NCBI GenBank assembly: GCA_032622095.1
Contig: CP136061.1
Location: 88,346,983 to 88,410,982, forward strand
Origin: Siphonodentalium dalli
Lineage: Eukaryota > Mollusca > Scaphopoda > Gadilida > Siphonodentaliidae
Length of the DNA stretch: 64,000 nucleotides
Direction of reading: 5' to 3'
Numbering within the stretch: the first letter of the stretch is position 1; each line of letters starts with the position of its first letter. A program made the translations under genes and the position numbers. This document shows positions 1 to 11,046 of the stretch, piece after piece. Under the pieces are notes generated by a model. The model saw nothing but the letters and a program-made list of their open reading frames with translations. It made no database searches and was not told where the DNA came from.

Positions 1-162
1 TAATCCTGTCTCGAATCAACCAACACAACCATTAATAAGAACTTTTCAAATATAAATATGCTCGAATGTTTTATACATTTTGTGGCTTTTTATCGATTTC
101 TAACTCAGATCGATCAAACACCTCGAAAATGACCAACTCAAATTAAATTACGTACTGTTTTC
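1..162. other. Unassigned AT-rich flank
   Basis: No open frame, splice-flanked exon or repeat could be recognised here. It forms the left flank of the palindromic element that follows. Confidence 0.4.
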
Positions 163-518
163 TTAATGGCACGGATGGCCTTCGCGGTGTGTATGCTTTT
201 AAAATAATAACACCCGTTAAAACCGCCACACACAGAAAGAATATTAAGTTATAGACATGTTTTGTTCTATACCAATCATAAATATCGCGTAAATAGTATG
301 TTATTGTTCATACGCCTTGTTATGTAACGTTTTTGGCTTTTGTTTACATAACAGAGCATATGAACTTGACAATAGCATAATATTTACGCGATATTTATGA
401 TTGGTATAAGAACAAATTCCGTCTATATTTTAATATTCTTTCTGTTTATGGGTGTTTTTTAAACAGATAAGACTATTTTAAAAGCAATACCCACCACGAA
501 GGTCGTCCGTTGCTTTAA
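163..518. mobile_element. Palindromic MITE (TTAAAGG...-type family, copy 1)
   Basis: The two halves are inverted copies of each other over about 150 bp each. The left half contains ACCGCCACACACAGAAAGAA and ATAAATATCGCGTAAATA, and the right half contains their diverged complements around 400-440. The central loop lies near 320-350. There is no coding capacity, so it is a non-autonomous foldback or MITE. It shares the internal motif CAGAAAGAATATTAA and the GGATGGCCTT / AAGGTCGTCC termini with the longer element at 35.0-35.5 kb, which suggests one family. The exact ends and target-site duplication are uncertain. Confidence 0.65.
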
Positions 519-954
519 CAACATCAGTTTGACCTGCCAGCATAATAGAGCAATTCAGCAAAATCCACCACCATCATGGTAATTTCGCATAGCCACTTGA
601 CCAGGGGTGATTACATTATATATAGTAGGATCTGAACTGATGTATACGGTCACAAGTGTAACCAAGATTTGTGGTGACCCCCTCCACTTCCTTCCGGCTG
701 TACAAGGTTGATAGTTATTGTTAGTGTATACCCCCATCCACATATGAACTAATCACATAATAATAAGTAAGTCTCCCTGACATATTGCATTATATCTCAA
801 TAATCATGAGGCTGATTGCTCTCATCATTGGGTGAGGAAAGTTTGTGTAGAGGTTCAAAACAAAACATACCATGCATTATATTATTAGTCAAACTATAGT
901 TTGGTCACATATATAGAGGATCTCGAATGAGTCGCAATTTTATACGAAATTTAT
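519..954. other. Unassigned intergenic DNA
   Basis: AT-rich sequence with no supported gene. A short open frame on the minus strand (555-743) has no domain, signal peptide or splice context and was not accepted. The left limit of the large foldback element is placed at the end of this stretch. Confidence 0.35.
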
Positions 955-989
955 TAACCGAGTGCACTAAATTCGAATTTGATCTCAAG

Positions 990-1388
990 GGTGTGGTTGT
1001 GGAAGTACAGGTAGATATGACCTCATTATATTGCATCATTCAACTTGCAGCACAGTCTGATAGCCACCCACGCACTGACGTCATGGACCAGGTGCATTGT
1101 ATCATTCTACTGGATATGACTTCATTATATTACTTGCAGTACAGTCTGACATCCTCCCACGCTATGACATCAGGGTGTATTGTATCATCATACTGGGCAT
1201 GACCTCAGTATATTACTTACAGTACAGTATGAAATCCTCCCACATTCTGATGAACCAGGTGTATTGTATAATCCTACTGGATATGGCCTCAGTATATTGC
1301 ATAATCCTATTTGCAGTACAGTCTGGCATCCTCCCCCGCTCTGACATGGTGTATTGAATCATCCTACTGGGTCACTGGATTACACAGC
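990..1388 (+). repeat. Left-arm terminal tandem repeats (4 diverged units)
   Basis: Four units begin at about 1017, 1116, 1199 and 1283 (83-99 bp apart). Each starts with a variant of ATGACCTCATTATATT and carries GCAGTACAGTCTG and ATCATCCTACTGG. They are the inverted counterparts of the 89-bp array in the right arm. Short open frames across them are repeat shadows, not genes. Confidence 0.75.
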
Positions 1389-1389
1389 C

Positions 1390-1762
1390 TTAAAGACATA
1401 TTATGGACTTGTTCGTGCGAGAAACTGATAAGTTAGTACTCAGGCGCTATGCCAAGTGTTGGAATGTAGCATTCTACTAGCATCACCGAAAATTTCAAAG
1501 ATATAAACGATAACGCTCCATAGATATCATTGTCTGAACTTCGCTTAATTGTAAATATTTACATCTCGATTCGGGACGCTGCGATCGGAGATAAACTAAC
1601 GCAAATTATTTCGCCAACGAGAGTCATTGCATTTAATTAATATATAAGAATGATGTGTGGGTAGTGTAAATGTGGATTAATATGCGTAAAATAACTACTT
1701 TAAACAATATTTTCCCACGGTTCTATTTGATCACCTTACCGGAGTGTTTCGCATGACTTTAA
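1390..1762 (+). mobile_element. TTAA-flanked MITE, copy 1
   Basis: A 373-bp unit begins TTAAAGACATATTATGGACT and ends CATGACTTTAA. It occurs twice more in the window, at 16.5 kb (inverted) and 18.4 kb. It interrupts the left arm of the foldback element: flanks CACTGGATTACACAGCC and CGTTGTGAATACGG are contiguous in the right arm (near 8735-8765) with only TTAT (TAA/TTAA-like) between them. That paralogous empty site supports insertion at TTAA with TTAA duplication, as in piggyBac-type elements. Family assignment is inference because no transposase is encoded. Confidence 0.7.
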
Positions 1763-3400
1763 CGTTGTGAATACGGTCTTCTTACAATAGTGATATTTGA
1801 GGTGTCGTGGAATCTGTGAACAGTGTAATTGTGTACTGTTCTTAATTTAGATAAGACATACCTATTTGGGAGGGGGTTACACAGTACTCAATGACTCTCA
1901 GAAGAAGGCGAATTTGTTCTATATACCAGAGCTAATGATTCATGACGCACTGGCAACATCCGGAAGCAATCGATTGCATCATTTCCTAGTACATTGATCT
2001 AAAGATAAGCACTGCACGTGTTAGAGAGTGCGCTCAATTAATTTTCAGTTTAGATTCCATTAAACACCACTTGACATTGAACAACAATAGCATTATAACA
2101 GATTGGCCCTTACCTTTAAGTTATACATCACATAGACATGTAAATTCTCATAACCATTTGTGCATTTCACTAAACTCGTTGGCCTTATTATATCATTATT
2201 TGGTCATATTTCTTTATATTATGATGTAACAGAACGATGCTCATACTCTAGCAAATGTCAAACACACGTGTATAGAATAGCAAGGGGTTGTGGGAGAGGT
2301 GAGGCAGTGGGGAAGAGAGAGCGATAGGTAGGGCGACTGCATTTAGCCATACATTATATACGAGGGACATACTGAGAAAACAGAGGGTTCCTCATGTCTG
2401 GCCTACAATGGCATATTAAAGTTATCCACCGATATCAGCGCACCCTTCAATAATTATGAATCACCATTTGCGGGTCCAAGTCCAAACCGTTTCGATGCAA
2501 TTTATCAGAATGACAAACATAACCATTTGTATATTTATACAAACTCTTTGCATCCATTAGTATCATTGTTTGGGCATATTTATTTAATGTATGGAGAATG
2601 TAAATGAACAATCAGATGCGAGTTAGATGGCAAACGAGAGATAGAGAGAGAGAAACTGAGAGAGAGGAAAGAGGTAATGATGTTATATTGTATTGGATGT
2701 GTGCGTGTAATGATTGTTTTCTGTATTTACTGTTTGCATGTGTATTATCAAATATTTAGCAGAGAATAAAGCATTACTTACTTACCTTAGTCAGACAGAG
2801 AGCACGAGAGATGTGAAGAGACACAGAAAGAGACTGATGGCACTATAAAATAGCCATGCACTATATACGAGGGGCATACTACCAAACAGAGGGCTCCTCA
2901 TGTATTGTTACAAATTAAGGCATGTGTGTCTATTTGGAATTCTATGCTTCATTTCGGCTTGTAATATCCATGATTCCTAATTTACAAACACTCTGTTATG
3001 CAGGAACACTGTTTATTCAAGGTAAACCGCCACCTCACATGTCAATGAACATAAGTAATGTCTACAGTTTCTCACCACGGTGCAAAATTCGCAACCCATG
3101 TTTAAAAAGCGTGTTGTGTCCTTACTTTACTGACAACAATTACATGGTCAAACACCTACAATATGAAACACAGTGTTTCAATAATGGGATTTCTAACAAA
3201 ATTTGATCACGTGACTAGATATTGGTTAAATTATACCTATCAGCGACTCCCCTTAATAACGCTCTGTATATTTTAAAACGCGTCGCCCATATTGGGTTAT
3301 GAATCGCCATATGGGGTCAATGTATACCCAATACATGTAATTTATCAGAATTCACTCTCACCATGTACAGAGAAAGCTAGTGGGAGAGGAACATATGTGT
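1763..3400. repeat. Left arm of foldback element, inner part
   Basis: Inverted match to 5040-5760 (inner) and 7850-8747 (outer). It contains GA-rich microsatellites (about 2636-2670 and 2800-2850), mirrored by CT-rich stretches in the right arm (5590-5640, 6480-6520, 7855-7880). No coding sequence is supported; the open frame at 2922-3206 lies inside the repeat and is matched by a non-coding inverted copy. Confidence 0.65.
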
Positions 3401-3948
3401 GCATATGAGTACACCACATTATGTCTTTCATGACAAAAGACTAATACATTATCTCCTCTTTATAACCGAGAGAATTGACTATATTTATAGGAGTAACAAT
3501 ACCTATTATTGATGAAAAGAATACCTGAATTAAGTATTTATACACGTGTCTACCTCAGTAGGGCTCTTTATTTTCTCAATATAATGGAGATTTTAGAGTA
3601 ACAATATGAATGAACTATGACAAGAATACATAAAATTGGTTAACAGATGTTATACCTCCGTCTATGCAATATATGTATAAATTCAGCAAAGTATTTTGAT
3701 TGGCTGTCATACATATTATAGGTATTAAATATGCATTTATAAATACCATTTGATCTCTAACAGTCACTATGTACAGGAAAGTTTACAACCATAAAATGTC
3801 TAACATGGTTACGAGTAAGGTGCCCCTTGTATTTCACACCATGGTGAGAAACTGTAAACATTACACATTTCCACTAAAATCTAGGGCAATAGACCTGATT
3901 GAATAAACTGTGCGACTTGTGAGACAGTTTGTTTCTAAATTAGAACTC
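3401..3948. other. Left half of the non-repeated centre of the foldback element
   Basis: AT-rich sequence without a clear inverted partner. It could be the 5' region of the central ORF relic. No strong promoter or splice signal was recognised. Confidence 0.35.
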
Positions 3949-4533
3949 ATGGAGGGTATTGATATGCTACCAGCAGAAATGCATAAAAAAATTGACAAGG
4001 ACCTAGTTAAAATATCAACAATAGATTAAGAAATCAAAAGAGAGCTCCAACAAACATGGTTTCTAAGAGAAGAGAAAATAATAATAAAATTAATATTCAA
4101 AGGACATTTTGCTGATGTGAGAATGCGATTGAACTCCTTGATTAAGAGATCAGAATTTGAAATATATTTATTACTGGATATATGGGGTCAACTGTTTTCG
4201 GATTGCTGGATATTTCGGGGCATTGCTAAAAACGATATACAGGAGATTCGTGAACTTATTGGAGGTAACTTTCTCCGATTTGCTGAATACAAGGACATGT
4301 TTTTCAATGCAATAAGTTTGATATTCGAAGAAGTAACATCAATATATGGTTACATCATTCTCCCAGAACCGTGTGAAATGTTCACAATTGAAACGATACT
4401 TAATAATCAAGAGGTTTTGGATTACATTGTAAGTACAACTAAAACTATTTCAGAATTGGGTAGTGAACTCATGTGGACGTTCGGAATAAGTTGGAATTAT
4501 TGTGATTGTACAGTGAAAACTAAAAAAGCTTGA
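3949..4533 (+). pseudogene. Unrecognised ORF relic in the centre of the foldback element (one internal stop)
   Basis: From the ATG at 3949 one frame stays open to the stop at 4531-4533 except for a TAA at 4027-4029. That gives about 26 codons, a stop, then 167 codons. The first part is charged and helix-prone (MEGIDMLPAEMHKKIDKDL). The second part mixes hydrophobic and acidic stretches (FEIYLLLDIWGQLFSDCWIF; NDIQEIRELIGGNFLRF) and ends in a Cys/Lys tail. No transposase catalytic triad, zinc finger, signal peptide or known family was recognised. It lies in the only stretch of the element without an inverted partner, where an autonomous element would carry its gene. An AATAAA-like signal sits about 180 bp downstream (near 4715). 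The open length in AT-rich DNA is suggestive but not proof of coding; it may be a decayed element gene or a captured host fragment. Confidence 0.4.
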
Positions 4534-5039
4534 TTCTGAACAACGGACCTAACTCATAGATGTATGATGAAGAAGACTTATAGCCAGATGTGACGAGTTT
4601 ATTTTGATTAACATAACTCCAATTTGACTACTGGTGACATGGAAGAAGTTGATAACACCACTGGATTGTGTTTTACATGGTCTTGTCTTAAATATTTTGC
4701 TTTATTCTTTAAATAATAAAGTGTACTATACCTCAGTTCCTTCGTCTATAATCCATTTCCCAGTTATGTCAGAGAAACGCTCTTTATCCCAAGTAATATG
4801 TTAAAAATAGCCTATCATTAGGAATTTTGTCCATCGGTGATTTAACCACCAACAAGTTTACTAGAAACTTATATATCATACAAAACATGGTGTTGCATAG
4901 ACTTAATAATATGGCCGCTCAAAATAAAAATGTATGCCATAATTGGTTGCCAATTAAAACCCAATTAAAATACACTTTTGATAGATCAGGGGCCATTTTA
5001 CCTCACTGTCTCTGTTCAATTACATAAACATATCGTATT
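4534..5039. other. Right half of the non-repeated centre of the foldback element
   Basis: AT-rich. It contains AATAAA near 4715, a possible polyadenylation signal for the central ORF relic. Nothing else is supported. The open frame at 4827-5027 has no recognisable features. Confidence 0.35.
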
Positions 5040-5760
5040 TTGTTCCTCTCCAACTAGTTTTCTCTGTACATGGTGAGATTGAATTCCGATAAATTACATC
5101 GAATTGGGTATACATAGACCCCTGTATGGCGTTTCATAACTCGTAAAGGGTGACACTTTTGAAAATATACAGAGCTTTATTAAGACGAGTCGCTGATACG
5201 TATAATATAACCAATATATAGTCACGTAATTCAAATTGTAAGAAACCCCATTATTGAAACACTGAATTTGATAGTGTAGGGGTTTGCCCATGTATGGTTG
5301 TCAGTAAAGTAATGACACAATCTCGCTTTTTAAACATAGGCTGCTAATTTAAACTGTAGACATTACTTATGTTCACTGACCTGTGAGTCAGTGGTTTTCT
5401 ATAATAAATGAGTGTTTGTAAATTAGGAATCATGGATATTACCAGCCGAAATGCAGCATAAAATTTACATATGTCCATTCCAAATAGACACACGTGGCTT
5501 ATTTTGTTACCAGACACGAGGGACCCTCTGTTTTGTCAATATGCCCGTCGTATATAGTGTATGGCTATGTTATAGTGCCGTCGGTCTCTATCTGTATCTC
5601 TCCATCTCTCTCGCTCTCTCTCGTTCTCTCTGTCTGACTAAAGTAAGTATATTATCAGCTAAATATTTGAAAATACACATGCAAACAGTAAATACAGAAA
5701 ACAATCATTACACGGACACCCTCAAGTCAATATAACATTGTTTCCTTTTCACTAAGTAAG
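5040..5760. repeat. Inner right arm of foldback element
   Basis: Inverted copy of about 2640-3400. Examples are the block with TTTTCTCTGTACATGGTGAG (about 5060), the complement of the sequence near 3360, and the CT-rich tract at 5590-5640, the complement of the GA tract near 2800. Divergence is visible by eye, so the arms are old. Confidence 0.65.
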
Positions 5761-6119
5761 AACTCTTAGACATGATGACATTTATTCAACACAAGTATAA
5801 ACAGTTCAACTTTATTCTAAGCTTGCGTGGAAAAGAATCAATCTCTCTATTGAGAACTTGGAACCTGATAAACTGGATTCCTTTATCTCAATGTCAGTCA
5901 CACTGATTGGTCAAACCAGAAGACAATGGACTAGCACGTAGGATACGTCAGCATAACCCACGTCGAGAATCAGTTTTAATGATTCCAATTTCCGCTATGA
6001 ATAACATACACGTGCAATACAAAGGGACACATGTGGTCCATCAATCCACCACAGAATTTCGTCTTCTTTTAGACTCTTTAATCAGGAGAGATAATGGTTC
6101 GTCAAAATTGCTTTGAATT
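5761..6119. other. Spacer between arm copies
   Basis: No gene supported. A 69-codon open frame (5907-6116) has no recognisable domain. The stretch is less AT-rich than its neighbours. Confidence 0.3.
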
Positions 6120-6780
6120 AAATGCAGATGGCGCGTTTGGAAATATACAGAAGGAAATATATTAAGAGGGTCACTGATGCATATAACATAACCAATATTT
6201 AGTCACATGACCAAAATTGTAAGAAACCCCCTTATTGAAACTCCGTATTTGATATTATAGGAATTTGACTGTATAATGGTTATCAGTGAAGTTATGACAC
6301 AATTCCACAATGTTTTGAGAGCGACGCTTATATTGAGATATGTAACTCGCAGCAAAGTACATAACCTGTATTAACGTAATATTATGCCAGACAAGAGGAA
6401 CCCCCTTGCATTTCTCAGTCTGCCCTGGGTATATACTATATGGCTATTTTATAGTGCTGTCGGTCTACCTATCTCTGTCTGACTCGCTCTCTCTGTCCCT
6501 CTACCCCTCACTCTCTCTCCACTGCTATCCCTTGTTATTATATACACATGTGTTTTAAGTTTGTTAGAGTATGGGCATCGTTTGGTTACATACGACCATG
6601 AAAGAAATATGACCAAATGATATAAGGTCACAGAATTAACAAGTTTCTACGGATACATGTACAAATGGTTATGATTGGCATTCTGATATATTACATCGAA
6701 ATTGTTGTGACTTGGAACTATATATGGCGATTGGTAACAAGTTTAACAGTTTAAAGAGCGTTCACTTTATTAAGGGCGAA
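6120..6780. repeat. Extra copy of the arm repeat
   Basis: Same orientation as 5150-5640 for its first half (shared AAATTGTAAGAAACCCC and TATATACTATATGGCTAT-type landmarks). Its second half matches 8.22-8.40 kb and, inverted, 2.15-2.29 kb. It shows that the right side of the element gained material by additional duplication. Confidence 0.55.
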
Positions 6781-7684
6781 TATCCCAGAAGGTAGATGGC
6801 TCGTGTGTTTAATATTGTGTGTATGTGGATAGGTGGGTATATTCAACGCTGTGCCATACGTTTACAGTGAAGAAAGGAGAGATATACATGTCGGTTGAGG
6901 TAGGTAATTGATCGATGTTTAAATATCCACATAAATTAGCTTTGTTTGTGTCTCTCAGAACAGTTAGTGACAAATGTATGTGCTTTTAAATGGAAACTTA
7001 TACCGCAGAACAACCAACCACGAGAGAGTTTTTAATTATTTATTAACAGCTGTAGATTCAAAGAGAAAACACCTTGAGTAGACCCGAGACTGTTCCGATC
7101 AGTAAACATATGTTTGTATTATTGGTTCCACTATCTAATGTCTGTACATTATGCGAGTTAACAGAAATGCTTTAAGTGGTATAAATATAAAAATATATGA
7201 AATGAGTGTCTAATACTTTACCATGAGATTAAACCAAACTATCTTCAAACTAAATACATGTTGGGATTCAAAGAGAAGCTAATAATAGGATCGCCTTTCG
7301 AATCTTCCTGAATGCAATGGGGCATTCAGCTAATTATGTTTGCACATGTGGCACATGTGATACTCTGTTGTGTAAATGCATTGGCTGATATGGGTCTATG
7401 CTGTGTAGATAATGAGAGATAATCTTCGAGAAATCTATCTTCACCTTTTCTGCCTGGTGGTAAATGTTTGTATCGAGTGCAGTTTGTAACTGATTGATTC
7501 CTGATATTCGATTACAGATATTAGTTCAAACGTACCAAATGTTGAAGAGAAGTGTTTGGTGTAACAAGCAGAGAAAAGCTTAGAGCATAATCAAATTTTT
7601 TTAATTCACGCATAAATTTTGGATCTTTCTTGGCAGGCGCCAGCCCCCACCTCTATAACGGCAAGTATTCAATACCGATTCGTG
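6781..7684. other. Unassigned stretch inside the foldback element
   Basis: No inverted partner in the left arm and no open frame of note. It may be an insertion into the right arm or host DNA between two element copies. Confidence 0.3.
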
Positions 7685-8764
7685 TTTAATGGAATCTAAA
7701 CTGAAAACTAATTGAGCACGCTCTCTAACACGTGCAGTGCTTATCTTTAGATGAAAGAACTAGGAAATGATGCAATCGGTTGCTTCCGGATGTTGCCACG
7801 TGCGCTAAGAATCATTAGATATGGTATATACAACAAATTCGCCTTCTTCTTCTCTCACATTCTCTCTCTATCTCTCTTTTTTGCCATCTGACTCGCATCT
7901 GATTGTTCATTTATATTCTCCATACATGAAATAAATGTGCCCAAATAATGATATTAATGGATTCAAAGAGTTCGTAGAAATATACAAATAGTTAGGTTTG
8001 CCATTCTAATAAATTACACCGAAATGGTTTGAACCAACCGCAAATGGCGATTCATAATTATTGAAGGGTGCGCTTATGTAGGTGGATAACTTTAATATGC
8101 CATTATAAGCCAGACATGAGAACCCTCTGTTTTCTCAGTATGTCCCTCGTATATAATGAATGGCTAAATGCAGTTGGCCTACCTACCCCTCTCTCTTTCT
8201 TTCCCACTGTCTCTCTCCCACTACCCCTTGCTATTCTATACACGTGTGTTTGACGTTTGCTAGAGTATGAGAATCGTCCTGCTACATCATAATATCAAGC
8301 AATATGACCAAAGAATGATATAATAAGGCCAAAAAGTTTAGAGAAATGTACAATTTACAATTTACATGTCTATGTGATGTATAACTTAAAGGTAATGGCC
8401 AGTCTGTTATATTGCAATTGTTGTTCAATGCCAAGTGGTCCTTAATGGAATCTAAATTGAAAATTAATTGAGCATGCTCTCAAACACGAGCAGTGCTTAT
8501 CTTTAGATGAAAGAACTAGGAAATGATGCAATAGATTGCTTCCGGATGTTGCCACGTGCGCTATGAATCATTAGCTCTGGTACCATATACACCACAAATT
8601 CGCCTTCTTCGGAGAGTCATTGAGTACTGTGTACACCAAAGGCATAGGTATTTCGTACCTCCATTAAGTACAGTACACACCCACACCTTTAAGATATTCC
8701 ACGAAACATCAAATAACACTATTGTAGGAAGACCATATTCACAACGTTATGGATGTGTAATACA
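7685..8764. repeat. Outer right arm of foldback element, with a local duplication
   Basis: Positions 7850-8750 are the inverted copy of about 1763-2650. Positions 7685-7850 repeat 8440-8610 in direct orientation (shared GCAGTGCTTATCTTTAGATG and TTGCTTCCGGATGTTGCCAC), so this block occurs twice on the right and once on the left. The empty MITE site corresponding to 1390-1762 is at 8747-8750. Confidence 0.65.
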
Positions 8765-9111
8765 GTGACCCAGTAGGATGTTGCAATACACCATGATGTC
8801 AGAGCGGGGGGATGTCAGACTGTACTGCTAACATCATGATACAATATAATCAGGCCATACCCCAGTAGGATTATCATTATACTATACACCCGATTCATCA
8901 AAATGTGGGAGGATATCATACTGTAATGTAATACTATAGTGAGGTCATGTCAAGTAGGATGATACAATACACCATGTCAGAGCGGGGGAGGATGCCAGAC
9001 TGTACTGCAAATAGGATGATGCAATACAATGAGGTCATGTCCAGTAGAATGATACAATACACCCGGTTCATCAGATCGTGGAGGATATCAGTCTACTGCA
9101 AGTAATATAAT
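8765..9111 (-). repeat. Diverged right-arm terminal repeat units (inner side)
   Basis: About four irregular 80-95-bp units with CCAGTAGGAT(G)AT, GGGAGGAT and CAGACTGTACTGC motifs, complementary to the left-arm units. They differ from the homogenised array that follows, as expected for the edge of an expanding array. Confidence 0.7.
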
Positions 9112-10446
9112 GAGGTGATGTCCAGTAGGATGATCAAATACTCCCTGATCATTGATGTCATAAATGGGAGGATGTCAGACCGTACTGCAAGTAATATAAT
9201 GAGGTGATGTCCAGTAGGATGATCAAATACTCCCTGATCATTGATGTCATAAATGGGAGGATGTCAGACCGTACTGCAAGTAATATAATGATGTGATGTC
9301 CAGTAGGATGATCAAATACTCCCTGATCATTGATGTCATAGATGGGAGGATGTCAGACCGTACTGCAAGTAATATAATGAGGTGATGTCCAGTAGGATGA
9401 TCAAATACTCCCTGATCATTGATGTCATAAATGGGAGGATGTCAGACCGTACTGCAAGTAATATAATGAGGTGATGTCCAGTAGGATGATCAAATACTCC
9501 CTGATCATTGATGTCATAAATGGGAGGATGTCAGACCGTACTGCAAGTAATATAATGAGGTGATGTCCAGTAGGATGATCAAATACTCCCTGATCATTGA
9601 TGTCATAAATGGGAGGATGTCAGACCGTACTGCAAGTAATATAATGATGTGATGTCCAGTAGGATGATCAAATACTCCCTGATCATTGATGTCATAGATG
9701 GGAGGATGTCAGACCGTACTGCAAGTAATATAATGAGGTGATGTCCAGTAGGATGATCAAATACTCCCTGATCATTGATGTCATAGATGGGAGGATGTCA
9801 GACCGTACTGCAAGTAATATAATGAGGTGATGTCCAGTAGGATGATCAAATACTCCCTGATCATTGATGTCATAGATGGGAGGATGTCAGACCGTACTGC
9901 AAGTAATATAATGATGTGATGTCCAGTAGGATGATCAAATACTCCCTGATCATTGATGTCATAAATGGGAGGATGTCAGACCGTACTGCAAGTAATATAA
10001 TGAGGTGATGTCCAGTAGGATGATCAAATACTCCCTGATCATTGATGTCATAAATGGGAGGATGTCAGACCGTACTGCAAGTAATACAATGAGGTGATGT
10101 CCAGTAGGATGATCAAATACTCCCTGATCATTGATGTCATAAATGGGAGGATGTCAGACCGTATTGCAAGTAATATAATGATGTGATGTCCAGTAGGATG
10201 ATCAAATACTCCCTGATCATTGATGTCATAGATGGGAGGATGTCAGACCGTATTGCAAGTAATATAATGAGGTGATGTCCAGTAGGATGATCAAATACTC
10301 CCTGATCATTGATGTCATAGATGGGAGGATGTCAGACCGTACTGCAAGTAATATAATGAGGTGATGTCCAGTAGGATGATCAAATACTCCCTGATCATTG
10401 ATGTCATAAATGGGAGGATGTCAGACCGTACTGCAAGTAATATAAT
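9112..10446 (-). repeat. 89-bp tandem array, 15 near-identical units
   Basis: Units of exactly 89 bp follow one another without indels from 9112 to 10446 (15 x 89 = 1335). Each contains GATGTCCAGTAGGATGATCA and CTGATCATTGATGTCAT. Variation is mostly at two sites: GAGGTG versus GATGTG at the unit start (GATGTG in units 3, 7, 10 and 13) and CATAAATGGG versus CATAGATGGG mid-unit. The near identity indicates recent expansion. Open frames crossing the array are artefacts of the repeat. Confidence 0.95.
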
Positions 10447-10862
10447 GAAGTCATATCCAGTAGAACGATACAATACACCCGGTTCATCAGAATGTGAGAG
10501 GATATCAGACAGTACTGCAAGTAATACAATGAGGTCATGTCCAGTAGAATGATACAATACACCCGGTTCAACAGAATGTGAGAGGATATCAGACTGTACT
10601 GCAAGTAATATAATGAGGTCATGTCCAGTAGGATGATGCAATACTCCCTGATATCAAAGCTGGGAGGATGACAGACCGTACTGCAAGTAATATAAAATGA
10701 AGTCATATTCAGTAGAATGATACAATATACCTGGTTGATGACATTAGAACGTGGGTGGATATCAGACTGTAGTGCAAGTAGGATGATGCAATATACTGAG
10801 GTCATATCAACCTGTACTTCCACAACCACACCATTAAGGCCAAACCGGCCCTTATGCAGCAC
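10447..10862 (-). repeat. Diverged right-arm terminal repeat units (outer side)
   Basis: About four degenerate units (CACCCGGTTCATCAGAATGT, CAGTAGAATGATACAATAC) end in the block CTGTACTTCCACAACCACAC that pairs with the left end of the element. The outer limit is approximate. It lies about 185 bp beyond the stop codon of the fibrinogen-domain exon. Confidence 0.7.
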
Positions 10863-11046
10863 AAGTTGATTGATGAGAAATCCTGGGTAACCTGCTACGT
10901 AGGTTTTTAAAGATTCTGAGTTTACCTACGCACGCATTGTCGCAGCCATGTTACAATAATCAAGTCAGTCAGGAAGTTATATTGCATTTTGTTTTGAACA
11001 CATTCATATAACAGTCCTTTCACCGAGAGAGATGTGAGGATCACGG
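10863..11046 (-). other. Probable 3' UTR of the fibrinogen-domain gene
   Basis: Directly downstream (minus strand) of the FReD stop codon. No canonical AATAAA was found here, so the poly(A) site may use a variant signal or lie inside the foldback repeat. Assigned by position only. Confidence 0.35.

Larger units (their letters stand above)
955..10862. mobile_element. Large foldback-like element with tandem-repeat arms
   Basis: Sequence from about 955 to 3400 reappears in inverted orientation, in reverse order, between about 10,862 and 5,040. The outermost matching block contains GGTGTGGTTGTGGAAGTACA (about 990 on the plus strand, its complement ending at about 10,832). Further paired landmarks are AAGAAGGCGAATTTG (about 1911 versus 8600), the CAACATCCGGAAGCAATC block (about 1953 versus 8540), and the block near 2400-2640 versus 7860-8100. 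Inner arms 2640-3400 and 5040-5760 also pair. The right side carries additional partial copies (6.1-6.8 kb and 7.69-7.85 kb). Long inverted repeats whose outer parts are tandem arrays recall Drosophila FB/foldback elements in architecture only; no homology to them is claimed. The only gene-like content is the broken ORF in the centre. Exact termini and target-site duplications could not be fixed by eye. Confidence 0.6.

Noticed and set aside
927-1357. Open frames reading MTSLYYLQ-type peptides on the plus strand, and similar ones on the minus strand at 10.3-10.9 kb
   Set aside because: They are translations of the ~85-90-bp arm repeat; the inverted arms explain why the same peptides appear on opposite strands.
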